DNA from: Oxalobacteraceae bacterium
GTDB lineage: Bacteria; Pseudomonadota; Gammaproteobacteria; Burkholderiales; Burkholderiaceae_D
Length of the DNA: 64,000 nt
Assembly (NCBI GenBank): GCA_027490725.1
Contig: JAIXXN010000029.1
Location: 54,113-118,112 of the forward strand
Direction of reading: 5' to 3'
In this document: positions 42,369 through 53,232 of the stretch, one piece after another
Position numbering within the stretch: the stretch's first letter is position 1
How the letters are laid out: every line of letters begins with the position of its first letter
Program-made: the position numbers and the translations under genes
Notes under the pieces: model-generated
Told to the model about the DNA's origin: nothing
Seen by the model: only the letters and a program-made list of their open reading frames with translations
Database searches by the model: none

Positions 42369-43466
42369 TTACAGCGCGATGTTGGGCGTCTGCACCTTGA
42401 CGTCGCCACACTGGGCGCGGTGCATCAGTGCATGGTCGATCAGCACCAGTGCCAGCATGGCTTCGGCGATCGGCGTCGCGCGGATGCCCACGCAAGGATC
42501 ATGGCGACCGAAGGTTTCCACCATGACCGGCTGACCATCCTTGTCGATCGACTGACGCGGGGTACGGATGGACGAGGTCGGCTTGATCGCAATCGATACC
42601 GTGATGTCCTGCCCGGTAGAGATTCCGCCCAGCACGCCACCGGCGTTGTTGCCGATGAAGCCATGTGGCGTCAGCTGGTCGCCGTGTTCACTGCCCTTCT
42701 GGGCCACCGAACGGAAACCGGCGCCGATCTCCACGCCTTTGACCGCATTGATGCCCATCATGGCATAGGCGATGTCGGCATCGAGCTTGTCGTAGATCGG
42801 CTGCCCCAGCCCGACGGGAATATTCTGGGCAATCACCTCGATGCGCGCACCGATCGAATCACCGTCTTTGCGCAGCGCATCCATGGCCGCTTCCATATGG
42901 GCGATCAGTGCCGCGTCACCGGTGGCAGCAAAAAAAGGATTGTCGTGCACATGCGACCAGTCCTGGAACGGCACGGCGATATCGCCTAGCTGGCTCATGC
43001 AACCCTTGAACACGGTGCCGTACTGGTGCTGCAGCCATTTCTTGGCAATCGCCGCCGCCCCCACCACCGGTGCGGTCAGGCGTGCCGACGAACGGCCACC
43101 GCCGCGCGGATCGCGGACGCCATACTTATGCCAGTAGGTGTAGTCGGCATGGCCGGGGCGGAAACTCTCGGCGATATTGCCGTAATCCTTGCTGCGCTGA
43201 TCTTCGTTACGGATCAGCAGCGCGATCGGGGTACCGGTGGTGACGCCCTGATACACACCTGACAGGATTTCCACCGTATCCGATTCCTGGCGCTGCGTCA
43301 CATGGCGCGAGGTGCCGGGCTTACGTCGATCCAGTTCCGGCTGAATATCCGCTTCGCTCAGCGGCAATCCCGGCGGGCAGCCGTCAATCACACAGCCGAT
43401 GGCCGGTCCGTGCGACTCGCCAAAGGTTGTAACGGAAAACAATTTACCAAAAGTATTACCGGACAT
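42369..43466 (-). CDS. aroC: Chorismate synthase
   Basis: 366 residues, usual length. Last step of the shikimate pathway: EPSP to chorismate, using reduced FMN. Signatures: [67 protein letters not shown] and [15 protein letters not shown]. The ATG at 43466 ([10 protein letters not shown]) is the family start; the longer frame is rejected. First gene of an operon with the MFS transporter. Confidence 0.97.
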   Translation of the reverse strand: MSGNTFGKLFSVTTFGESHGPAIGCVIDGCPPGLPLSEADIQPELDRRKPGTSRHVTQRQESDTVEILSGVYQGVTTGTPIALLIRNEDQRSKDYGNIAESFRPGHADYTYWHKYGVRDPRGGGRSSARLTAPVVGAAAIAKKWLQHQYGTVFKGCMSQLGDIAVPFQDWSHVHDNPFFAATGDAALIAHMEAAMDALRKDGDSIGARIEVIAQNIPVGLGQPIYDKLDADIAYAMMGINAVKGVEIGAGFRSVAQKGSEHGDQLTPHGFIGNNAGGVLGGISTGQDITVSIAIKPTSSIRTPRQSIDKDGQPVMVETFGRHDPCVGIRATPIAEAMLALVLIDHALMHRAQCGDVKVQTPNIAL

Positions 43467-43717
43467 AGGAAGAGAATCTTTGGAAAAAGGTGGAGAATTC
43501 CATATTCTACCAGTCCGTGGCATGCCTCGCCCTGCTATGAAAATAATTTCCACAAGGCAATTATGTCTTGTTAGAATTACTCATGCGGCAAGAATATTCA
43601 ACAACGTTGCATACTAGCCGACAGGCAACGATTGAAAGCGTGGGAAAACTGCATTCTTTTTGACAATTCACTATATACTGAACCGAAGAACACCGAGATA
43701 TCCTGGAGAAGCGACAC

Positions 43718-45979
43718 ATGCCCCCACCGGTCACACCCCTTGATCCACTCAAGGACGATCAAGACGATCTGGTATTCTTAGAAGAGCATCCGGCAGCACC
43801 GCTGCAAACGGGTGCACGCAATGTATGGCGGGTCATGATTATCGATGACGACGAAGACGTTCATTCGACCACCACCTTTGCGCTCGGCAACCTCGACATG
43901 CAGCACCGCCAGCTGCAGTTTGTGCACGCCTATTCGGCCGCGCAGGCCCGCGAATTGCTCAAAACCGAAACGGAAATTGCCGTCATTCTGCTCGACGTGG
44001 TGATGGAGCAGGACGATGCCGGTCTGCATCTGGTGCGCTACATCCGCGAAACACTGGGTCTGGCCGATGTGCGCATCATTTTACGCACCGGCCAGCCGGG
44101 TTACGCTCCGGAAATCGACGCGATCCGCGACTTCGATATCAACGATTACAAGACTAAATCCGAACTGACGCGCATCAAGTTATTCACCACCGTCACCTCG
44201 GCGATCCGCTCCTACGAACAAATCCGCAAAATCAACGACAGCCGGCGTGGTCTGAACCAGATCGTGCATGCCAGCACCCAGCTCATGGCACTGCATGGGG
44301 TGCACAATTTTGCCGCCGGGGTACTAAAACAGATCGCCGAACTGCTCGGCCAGGATGGCCACGGCGTGCTGTGTGTGCTGGACTGCCCGGACGGTAGCTG
44401 CCGCGAACTGATGGTGATGGCGACGCTAGGCCACTATCACCGCTTCGAACGCGCCTGTTTCACCGCCAACTGCGACCCGCGCGTGCATGCAGCCATGGAA
44501 CTGACACTGACGCAGCAGCGCAATGTCTACGGACCGGATTACATCTGCCTGTATTTCGCCGGCAAAGCCAGCCGCGACTTTGTCGCCTTCCTCGACGTCG
44601 ACCGGGCTCCCACGGAAATCGACGAGCGCTTGCTGGAGGTGTTCTGCGCCAACGTCGCCGTCGGCCTCGACAACGTCGAGCTGGTGAGTCATCTGCACAA
44701 CGCCGCGTTCTACGACCAGCTGTCGAAACTACCGAACCGTACCCGCCTGATCGAGATACTCGATGCCACGCTGAGCACCTCGATTCGTCAGGAAACTACG
44801 CTGGCACTGGTCGATCTTGACCACTTTGCCGAAACCAATGATGCACTCGGTCACCGCTTCGGTGATTCGCTGCTGCTAGCGGTGGCCGGACGGCTGCAAA
44901 CAGAACTGGGCGACAGCCTGACCGTGGCGCGGCTGGGCGGCGACATCTTCTGTGTGCTCGGCGATGCGTCGCAAGTGAATCCGGTGAATATTCTGACCCT
45001 GTTCCAGCGCCCTTTCAGTATCGAAGAGCAGGACGTGCAACTGTCGGCCACCCTCGGACTGGTGCGCCTCGGCGAGCATGAAGGCAGCGGGGTCGAGGCC
45101 CTGAAAGATGCCGATATCGCTCTGAAACGGGCGAAAACACAACAGCGCTCCGGACACTATTATTTCTCGCGCTCGATGGGTGTCGAGATCCGCGAACGGG
45201 TACGCATGATGCACGCGCTACGCCGTGCTTTCGGGCAGAACGAACTGTTTGTGGTGTACCAGCCGCAAATCGATCTGGAGACGCGCCGCCCGAAGGGCGC
45301 CGAGGCGCTGCTGCGCTGGCAGACGCCGGACGGCAAGTTCATCTCGCCGGATCGCTTCATTCCGATTGCCGAATACTCGGGCCTGATCATCGATCTCGGT
45401 GAATGGGTGCTGCGCACCGCCTGTCGCGAACTGGTCACACTGCATCAGGCCGGCCATCATGATTTCATGATGTCGATCAATGTTTCGCAAGTTCAGTTCC
45501 GACATCCCTACTTCCTCGAAATGCTGCGCAAAGCACTCGAAGATACCGGCGCGCCACCGGAATTTGTCGAGCTCGAAATCACCGAATCGATGGCGATGGA
45601 AGAGCCGGATCTGCTGATCAAGATGCTAGCCCAGATCAAACAGACCGGCGTCAGCATTGCCATTGATGACTTCGGCACCGGTTTCTCCTCGCTGTCCTAC
45701 CTGCAGCGCCTGCAGATAGACCGGCTCAAGATTGATCGCGCTTTTGTAACGGAAATTACCGGCTCGGCGCGCGGCAGTAGCATTGCAGAAATGGTGGTGC
45801 AACTGGGCCGCAATCTGGGGCTGTCAGTGATCGCCGAAGGGGTGGAAGATGAGCGTCAGGCGCAGATTCTGCAGGCGCTGGGCTGCCCGCTGGCGCAAGG
45901 TTTCCTGTTCGCCCGTCCAATGACGGCCGATGCCCTGAACGGCTGGCTCAGTAACGAAGCCCTGCAGGGTGCCGCCTGA
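43718..45979 (+). CDS. REC-DUF3369-GGDEF-EAL response regulator (degenerate GGDEF)
   Basis: 753 residues. Receiver at about 35-165 with IDDDEDVH, phosphoacceptor Asp93 (VILLDVVMEQDDAG) and DYKTKSEL. DUF3369, a GAF-like domain, spans about 165-325. In the GGDEF domain (about 335-490) the site reads G407-G408-D409-I410-F411, so the essential Glu is lost and cyclase activity is unlikely. The EAL domain (about 500-745) has E529-A-L-L-R-W, NVSQVQF, LEITESMAM, IDDFGTGFSSL, KIDRAFV and VIAEGVED, so phosphodiesterase activity is expected. TGGAGAAG lies before the ATG. Monocistronic, with a terminator at 46032. Confidence 0.9.
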   Translation: MPPPVTPLDPLKDDQDDLVFLEEHPAAPLQTGARNVWRVMIIDDDEDVHSTTTFALGNLDMQHRQLQFVHAYSAAQARELLKTETEIAVILLDVVMEQDDAGLHLVRYIRETLGLADVRIILRTGQPGYAPEIDAIRDFDINDYKTKSELTRIKLFTTVTSAIRSYEQIRKINDSRRGLNQIVHASTQLMALHGVHNFAAGVLKQIAELLGQDGHGVLCVLDCPDGSCRELMVMATLGHYHRFERACFTANCDPRVHAAMELTLTQQRNVYGPDYICLYFAGKASRDFVAFLDVDRAPTEIDERLLEVFCANVAVGLDNVELVSHLHNAAFYDQLSKLPNRTRLIEILDATLSTSIRQETTLALVDLDHFAETNDALGHRFGDSLLLAVAGRLQTELGDSLTVARLGGDIFCVLGDASQVNPVNILTLFQRPFSIEEQDVQLSATLGLVRLGEHEGSGVEALKDADIALKRAKTQQRSGHYYFSRSMGVEIRERVRMMHALRRAFGQNELFVVYQPQIDLETRRPKGAEALLRWQTPDGKFISPDRFIPIAEYSGLIIDLGEWVLRTACRELVTLHQAGHHDFMMSINVSQVQFRHPYFLEMLRKALEDTGAPPEFVELEITESMAMEEPDLLIKMLAQIKQTGVSIAIDDFGTGFSSLSYLQRLQIDRLKIDRAFVTEITGSARGSSIAEMVVQLGRNLGLSVIAEGVEDERQAQILQALGCPLAQGFLFARPMTADALNGWLSNEALQGAA

Positions 45980-46031
45980 GGCGAGCCGCGTGGTCTAGTC
46001 TCAACCCTAGCCTCTAGCCTCTAGCCCAACA

Positions 46032-46058
46032 AAAAAGCCATGCAATGCATGGCTTTTT
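46032..46058. terminator. Bidirectional terminator between convergent genes
   Basis: AAAAAGCCATGCA and TGCATGGCTTTTT are complementary, giving T-runs on both strands between the response regulator and the CBS gene. A short CCTCTAG tandem lies just before it (about 46008-46025). Confidence 0.85.
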
Positions 46059-46075
46059 AAGGTCTGCGCGCCGGC

Positions 46076-46534
46076 CTAGTCGGCCGCGTGTTCGGCCGTC
46101 TCGCCCGGCCAGTCACGGATGTAGGCCTTGAGCATACGATTCTCGAAGCTCTGCGCTTCCAGCACGGCACGCGCCACGTCGTAGAAGGAGATCACCCCGA
46201 GGATGGTCTTGGCGTTCATCACCGGCAGGTAGCGCGCATGCTTTTCCAGCATGATGCGGCGCACTTCGTTGACTTCCGTATCGGGGGTCACCGTGATCGG
46301 ATGGTCATCCATGTGTTTGCGCACCGTACCACCGCCCACTGTGCCGCCATTTTCGTGCAATGCACGCAGCACTTCGCGGAAGGTCAGCATACCCACCAGA
46401 TCGCCAAACTCCATCACCACCAGCGAACCAATGTCTTTTTCAGCCATGATGGTGGCCGCTTCAGTCAATTGCTGATCAGGGTTGATGGTGTAAAGGATGC
46501 TGCCTTTAACCTGCAGAATTTCCGAAACTTTCAT
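46076..46534 (-). CDS. CBS-domain-pair protein
   Basis: 152 residues made of two CBS domains: MKVSEILQVKGSILYTINPD with IMAEKDIGSLVVMEFGDLVG (1-60) and KHMDDHPITVTPDTEVNEVR with KHARYLPVMNAKTILGVISF (about 75-130). Such stand-alone pairs bind adenine nucleotides; the partner is unknown. The ATG at 46534 matches the family start. Shine-Dalgarno weak (AGGAC). Convergent with the c-di-GMP response regulator. Confidence 0.85.
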   Translation of the reverse strand: MKVSEILQVKGSILYTINPDQQLTEAATIMAEKDIGSLVVMEFGDLVGMLTFREVLRALHENGGTVGGGTVRKHMDDHPITVTPDTEVNEVRRIMLEKHARYLPVMNAKTILGVISFYDVARAVLEAQSFENRMLKAYIRDWPGETAEHAAD

Positions 46535-46722
46535 AGGGGGCCGTCCTATCGACTGAGATGCTGGATGATGGGGAGTGCATAGCACCGTATTGCGAATGTA
46601 GCCTATGCCCGCTAAAAAATCCAGCGCTGTCGATAATCAATTTCCAACATTGTTGCGATGCTGTTGCCAGCCCGCGAATCAGGGTAGCATGCCGTCCATA
46701 CCAACCAACAACATGAGACATT

Positions 46723-48033
46723 ATGAGCGGCCCTCACTACCCCGGTTTCGACACGCTGGCACTGCACGCCGGTGCGGCGCCTGACCCGGCCACTGGCGCA
46801 CGCGCCACGCCGGTGTATTTCACCTCATCGTTCACACTCGGCGATGCCGACCACGCGGCGGCGCTGTTCAATCTGGAGCGCGCAGGCCATGTGTATAGCC
46901 GCCTCTCCAACCCCACCAACGCCGTGCTGGAAGAGCGCATCGCCGCGCTGGAGGGTGGCGTGGCCGGTATCGCCACCGCTAGCGGACAGGCCGCCATGCA
47001 CCTCGGGCTGGCCACCCTGTGTGGAGCTGGCAGCCACATCGTCGCCTCGCGCGCCCTGTACGGCGGCTCGCACAATCTGCTGGCCTACACACTGGCGCGC
47101 TTTGGCATCGCCACCACCTTCGTCGATCCACGCGACCTCGATGGCTGGCGCGCCGCAATCCGCCCGACCACCCGTTTGCTGTTCGCTGAGACGCTGGGCA
47201 ATCCCGGCCTCGATGTGCTGGACATTGCCAGCGTGGCCGACCTGGCGCACAGCCACCACCTGCCACTGATGGTCGACGCCACCTTCACCACCCCCTATCT
47301 GCTACAGCCCTTCGAACATGGCGCCAATCTGCTGTTCCACTCAGCCACCAAATTCCTGTGCGGGCATGGCACCGCCATCGGCGGGCTACTGGTCGACGGC
47401 GGCACCTTTGACTGGCAAGCCGCCCATCAGGCTAGCGGGCGCTTCCCGGAACTGTGCGAGCCATATGCCGGTTTCCACGACATGGTGTTTGCGGAAGAGT
47501 CGACCGTGGCGCCGTTTGCCTTGCGTGCGCGCCGCGAAGGTCTGCGCGACTTCGGTGCTGTGATGAGCCCCCACAACGCTTTCGCCATCTTGCAGGGTAT
47601 CGAAACGCTGGGCCTGCGCATGGACCGTCACGTTGCGAATACCCGCAAAGTGGCCGAATTCCTGCTGTCGCATCCGGCAGTGGAACAGGTAGTGTATCCG
47701 GAGCTGCCCGAGCACCCCGACTATCAGCTGGCGCAGCGCCTGCTGCCGAAAGGCTGTGGTGCGGTGCTGACCTTCAATATCAAAGGTGGACGTGCGGCGG
47801 GACGTCGCTTCATCGATAGTCTGCAGCTGTTCTCCCATCTGGCCAATGTGGGCGACGCGAAATCGCTGGCAATTCACCCAGCATCGACTACCCATTCGCG
47901 GGTCCCGGCCGAGCAACTGGCCGCAAGCGGCGTCGGCGAAGGTACGCTGCGCCTGTCGATCGGGCTGGAGGCGCTAGACGATCTGCTGGAGGATCTGGGA
48001 CGCGCCCTGAAACTGTCGCAGAAAGGAGCCTGA
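46723..48033 (+). CDS. metY: O-acetylhomoserine sulfhydrylase-type PLP enzyme
   Basis: 436 residues, Cys/Met-metabolism PLP family. PLP Lys210 in FHSATKFLCGHGTAIGG; phosphate-binding ATASGQAAMHL; HVYSRLSNPTNAVLEERIAA at the N-terminal part; and GDAKSLAIHPASTTHSRVPA near the end. The length of about 430 and the GHGTAIGG signature fit O-acetylhomoserine (MetY) rather than the shorter O-succinylhomoserine (MetZ) enzymes. It makes homocysteine from O-acetylhomoserine and sulfide. An alpha/beta hydrolase gene follows one base later and is presumably co-transcribed. Confidence 0.88.
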   Translation: MSGPHYPGFDTLALHAGAAPDPATGARATPVYFTSSFTLGDADHAAALFNLERAGHVYSRLSNPTNAVLEERIAALEGGVAGIATASGQAAMHLGLATLCGAGSHIVASRALYGGSHNLLAYTLARFGIATTFVDPRDLDGWRAAIRPTTRLLFAETLGNPGLDVLDIASVADLAHSHHLPLMVDATFTTPYLLQPFEHGANLLFHSATKFLCGHGTAIGGLLVDGGTFDWQAAHQASGRFPELCEPYAGFHDMVFAEESTVAPFALRARREGLRDFGAVMSPHNAFAILQGIETLGLRMDRHVANTRKVAEFLLSHPAVEQVVYPELPEHPDYQLAQRLLPKGCGAVLTFNIKGGRAAGRRFIDSLQLFSHLANVGDAKSLAIHPASTTHSRVPAEQLAASGVGEGTLRLSIGLEALDDLLEDLGRALKLSQKGA

Positions 48034-48034
48034 C

Positions 48035-48832
48035 ATGGAACTCACTGTTCACGGCCTGCCCGCTTACTGCTACAGCGGCGGCAAGCCCTTCGATGCCAGT
48101 TTGCCGAGCGTGGTATTCATCCACGGTGCCCAGAATGACCACTCGGTGTGGGCACTGCAGAGCCGCTATTTCGCCCACCACGGCTACAGCGTGCTGGCCG
48201 TCGACCTGCCCGGCCACGGCCGTAGCGCTGGCCCGGCGCTGAGCAGCGTCGAAGCGCTGGCGCACTGGTTGCTGCAGCTGCTAGACGCGGCCGGCGTGCA
48301 ACGCGCGGCGCTGTTCGGCCACAGCATGGGTTCACTGATTGCTCTCGAAGCGAGTTTTCAAGCGCCCGGACGGGTCAGCCACCTGGGTCTGGTCGGCAGT
48401 ACTTACCCGATGCCGGTCGCGCCAGCCCTGCTGGAAACGGCGCGCGACAATGAAGCACGCGCCATCGACATGGTCAACATCTGGTCGCACGCCAGCCAGT
48501 ACGGTCGCTCGGCAAACCCGGGCTTCAGTACGCTGGGCGTCGCGCGCCGCCTGATGCAGCGCATCACGCAAATCAATCCGCAGCAGGTGTTCTATACGGA
48601 CTTCAGCGCCTGCAACAGCTACGCCAATGGCGAAGTCGCGGCACGCGCCGTGCAGTGCCCGACTTTGTTCGTGTGTGGCACGCGTGACAGCATGACGCCT
48701 GCCAAGTCGACGCGCTTGCTGACCAGTTGCATCAGTCATGGCAAGCTGGTGATGCTCGACAGCGGCCACTCGCTGATGAGCGAGCAGCCCGATGGCGTGC
48801 TGGATGCGCTGTTCGGATTCGCCGGCGCCTGA
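48035..48832 (+). CDS. Alpha/beta hydrolase
   Basis: 265 residues. VVFIHGAQNDHSVWALQSRY supplies the oxyanion HG motif, LFGHSMGSLIALE the nucleophile elbow, TLFVCGTRDSMTPA the acid, and MLDSGHSLM the catalytic His. AAAGGAG precedes the ATG inside the last codons of metY, so the two genes are tightly linked. Substrate unknown; the pairing with metY might suggest an ester or thioester in sulfur metabolism, but that is only positional. Confidence 0.85.
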   Translation: MELTVHGLPAYCYSGGKPFDASLPSVVFIHGAQNDHSVWALQSRYFAHHGYSVLAVDLPGHGRSAGPALSSVEALAHWLLQLLDAAGVQRAALFGHSMGSLIALEASFQAPGRVSHLGLVGSTYPMPVAPALLETARDNEARAIDMVNIWSHASQYGRSANPGFSTLGVARRLMQRITQINPQQVFYTDFSACNSYANGEVAARAVQCPTLFVCGTRDSMTPAKSTRLLTSCISHGKLVMLDSGHSLMSEQPDGVLDALFGFAGA

Positions 48833-48897
48833 TTAGCCCGATCGCTTAAGCGATGTGTTCGGGCGCGCTACATCAGCGGCGCGCCCGAGCGGCTGAA

Positions 48898-50952
<2,055 letters not shown>

Positions 50953-50963
50953 GGGGAGACACG

Positions 50964-51371
50964 ATGGAAAACCGACTGCAGAAGTTTTTCCACCTGGGCG
51001 CCATCGGCAGTCTGATCCTGCTGATTCTCTGGTGTCTGGCATGGGAACTGGTAATCGCCCCGCTCAAGCCGGGCGGCTCGTGGCTGGCCCTGAAAGCGGC
51101 CCCGCTGCTGTTACCGCTGGTGGGCGTCTGGAAGCGTGACGTCTACACCCTGCAATGGACTTCGATGATGATCCTGCTGTACTTCACCGAAGGCGTGGTG
51201 CGCGGCTGGAGCGACAAGGGCCAGTTGTCGGCATGGCTAGGCTGGGGCGAAGCGCTGATCGTGGTGGTGTACTTTATCTGCGCCATCCTGTACGTGCGCC
51301 CCTACAAAAAAGCGGCCAAGAAAATGGCCCGCGAACTGCTCGACAAAGTTAAGGAAAACACCGTCCAATGA
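50964..51371 (+). CDS. DUF2069 membrane protein
   Basis: 135 residues with four hydrophobic segments: IGSLILLILWCLAWELVI, KAAPLLLPLVGVW, WTSMMILLYFTEGVV and ALIVVVYFICAILYV. The segment KRDVYTLQWTSMMILLYFTE is characteristic of DUF2069, found after wrbA in many betaproteobacteria. The tail is basic. Its stop overlaps the start of the oxidase gene (ATGA). Function unknown. Confidence 0.88.
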   Translation: MENRLQKFFHLGAIGSLILLILWCLAWELVIAPLKPGGSWLALKAAPLLLPLVGVWKRDVYTLQWTSMMILLYFTEGVVRGWSDKGQLSAWLGWGEALIVVVYFICAILYVRPYKKAAKKMARELLDKVKENTVQ

Positions 51372-52774
51372 TGGCGTTCCTGCAGCAGTGCCGCACAGCG
51401 ATCGGTGCCGAGTACGTGCTCGATCAGCCGCACGACATGGCGCCCTACCTGAGCGACTGGCGCGGACGCTTCACCGGCGTAGCACTGGCCGTGCTGCGTC
51501 CGGGCACGGTCGAACAGGTGGCGGCGCTGGTGCAGGCCTGTGCACAATGGCAGGTACCGCTGGTACCGCAGGGCGGCAATACCGGGCTGGTACTCGGCAG
51601 CGTGCCTGATGCCAGTGGCAAAGCGGTGGTGCTGTCGCTGGCACGCCTGAACCGCATCCGCCAGATCGATGTCGCCAACCGCACCATGACCGTCGATGCC
51701 GGCTGCATACTCGCCCATCTGCAGCAGGCCGCTGCCGCCGAAGGCTGTTTGTTCCCGCTGTCGCTAGCCTCGGAAGGCAGTTGCACCATCGGCGGCAATC
51801 TGTCCAGCAACGCGGGTGGCACAGCGGTACTGCGTTACGGGAATACCCGCGAACTGTGTCTGGGACTGGAAGTGGTCACAGCACAGGGCGAGATCTGGAA
51901 CGGTTTGCGCGGTCTCCGCAAGGACAATACCGGCTATGATTTGCGCGATCTGCTAATCGGCGCAGAAGGCACGCTGGGCGTCATTACCGGCGCAGTACTG
52001 AAGCTGTATCCGCAGCCGAAAGCCAGTATCACGGCACTGGCCGCGCTGCCTACGCCGGCCCACGCCTTGCAGTTACTGAATCTGATGCAGGACCATTGCG
52101 GTGCCAGTCTGACCGGCTTCGAGCTGATGTCGCAACTATGTATGACTCTGGTGGCGCAGCAGTTTCCTGCCCTGCCCCAGCCGTTCGCCGTGCCGCACCC
52201 GCAGTACGTTTTACTGGAACTATCGAGCAGCGAATCGGCCGAACATGCCATCGCGCTGCTGGAACAGGCGATGGCTGCCGCACTCGACGCCTCTATCGTC
52301 AGCGATACGGTAGTCGCCAGCTCGGTGGCGCAATCCACGGCACTCTGGCAGTTACGCGAGCACATCCCACTGGCGCAGGCCAAGGCCGGCAAAAATATCA
52401 AACACGATATCTCGCTGCCCGTCTCCAGCATCCCGGCCTTTATTGCCGACACGGCGCTGCAACTGGAACAGGCCTTCCCGGGCTGTCAGCTGGTCTGCTT
52501 CGGCCATCTTGGCGACGGTAATCTGCACTTTAACGTCGCCCCGCCGGAAGGCGTGGAGCATGAAGCCTTCCTCGCCAATCAGGACGCGCTCAACCGGCTG
52601 GTGCACGATAGCGTGGCGCGCTACAGTGGTTCGATTTCGGCCGAACATGGCATCGGCGCGCTGAAAAAGGACCAGATGGCACGCTATAAATCGCCAGTCG
52701 AACTGTCACTCATGCGCGCCATCAAGACGGCGCTGGATCCGCAAGGCATTATGAATCCCGGAAAAATTCTGTGA
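51368..52774 (+). CDS. FAD-binding oxidase (GlcD / D-2-hydroxyglutarate dehydrogenase family)
   Basis: 468 residues. FAD-binding PCMH domain: VPLVPQGGNTGLVLGSVPDA, ASEGSCTIGGNLSSNAGGTA and DLLIGAEGTLGVITGAVLKL. C-terminal cap with the metal/substrate motif FGHLGDGNLHFNVAPP and the SAEHGIGALKKDQM end typical of D-2-hydroxyacid dehydrogenases. Likely oxidises a D-2-hydroxyacid (D-lactate, glycolate or D-2-hydroxyglutarate) to the 2-oxoacid. Translationally coupled to DUF2069; the DUF4124 gene follows 11 bases later. Confidence 0.9.
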   Translation: MMAFLQQCRTAIGAEYVLDQPHDMAPYLSDWRGRFTGVALAVLRPGTVEQVAALVQACAQWQVPLVPQGGNTGLVLGSVPDASGKAVVLSLARLNRIRQIDVANRTMTVDAGCILAHLQQAAAAEGCLFPLSLASEGSCTIGGNLSSNAGGTAVLRYGNTRELCLGLEVVTAQGEIWNGLRGLRKDNTGYDLRDLLIGAEGTLGVITGAVLKLYPQPKASITALAALPTPAHALQLLNLMQDHCGASLTGFELMSQLCMTLVAQQFPALPQPFAVPHPQYVLLELSSSESAEHAIALLEQAMAAALDASIVSDTVVASSVAQSTALWQLREHIPLAQAKAGKNIKHDISLPVSSIPAFIADTALQLEQAFPGCQLVCFGHLGDGNLHFNVAPPEGVEHEAFLANQDALNRLVHDSVARYSGSISAEHGIGALKKDQMARYKSPVELSLMRAIKTALDPQGIMNPGKIL

Positions 52775-52785
52775 AGGGATTGCCG

Positions 52786-53232
52786 ATGCGCCAGCCTTAT
52801 CTGATGACCGCCCTGTGCGGTCTGACGCTGCATGCTAGTAGCGCCGTACAGGCACAGACCCTGCAGCGCTGCGTTCAGGAAGGCAAAGTCAGTTATACCG
52901 ATCAGGCCTGTCCGGCAGGTGCCAGCAGCAGTACGCTGCCAACACCAGGGGCTGGCACAGCCGATCCTGGCGCAGCACAGGAGCTGGCACGTCAGGCCGC
53001 CAAGGCGGCGCAACTACAGAAACAGCGCGAACTGCGCGAGCGCCATGACGAGCGCGCAGATGAACGCTCGCTCGCGGCGGCCCGCGCACTGCGCAAAAAA
53101 TGCGACAAGCTGCATCTGACGCAGCGCTGGGCCGCGGAAGACCTCAACCGGGCCCCTACCGCCCAGCGTGAAGCAGCCCAGTTGAAGGCGCGCCGCACCG
53201 CCGAAGCGGTGGCGCTGGAGTGCCCGCACTGA
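52786..53232 (+). CDS. DUF4124 secreted protein
   Basis: 148 residues. Signal peptide MRQPYLMTALCGLTLHASSA then VQAQ, followed by the DUF4124 signature LQRCVQEGKVSYTDQACPAG (two Cys). The rest is a long charged helical part rich in Ala, Arg and Glu, probably coiled coil. Periplasmic; function unknown. AAGGGA precedes the ATG. Its stop overlaps the ATG of the permease gene (TGATG), so the two are coupled. Confidence 0.85.
   Translation: MRQPYLMTALCGLTLHASSAVQAQTLQRCVQEGKVSYTDQACPAGASSSTLPTPGAGTADPGAAQELARQAAKAAQLQKQRELRERHDERADERSLAAARALRKKCDKLHLTQRWAAEDLNRAPTAQREAAQLKARRTAEAVALECPH

Noticed and set aside
41176..42495. 439-codon minus-strand frame overlapping the MFS transporter
   Set aside because: Same strand, different frame from the transporter and aroC, both of which show clear family sequence; the alternative is compositionally biased.
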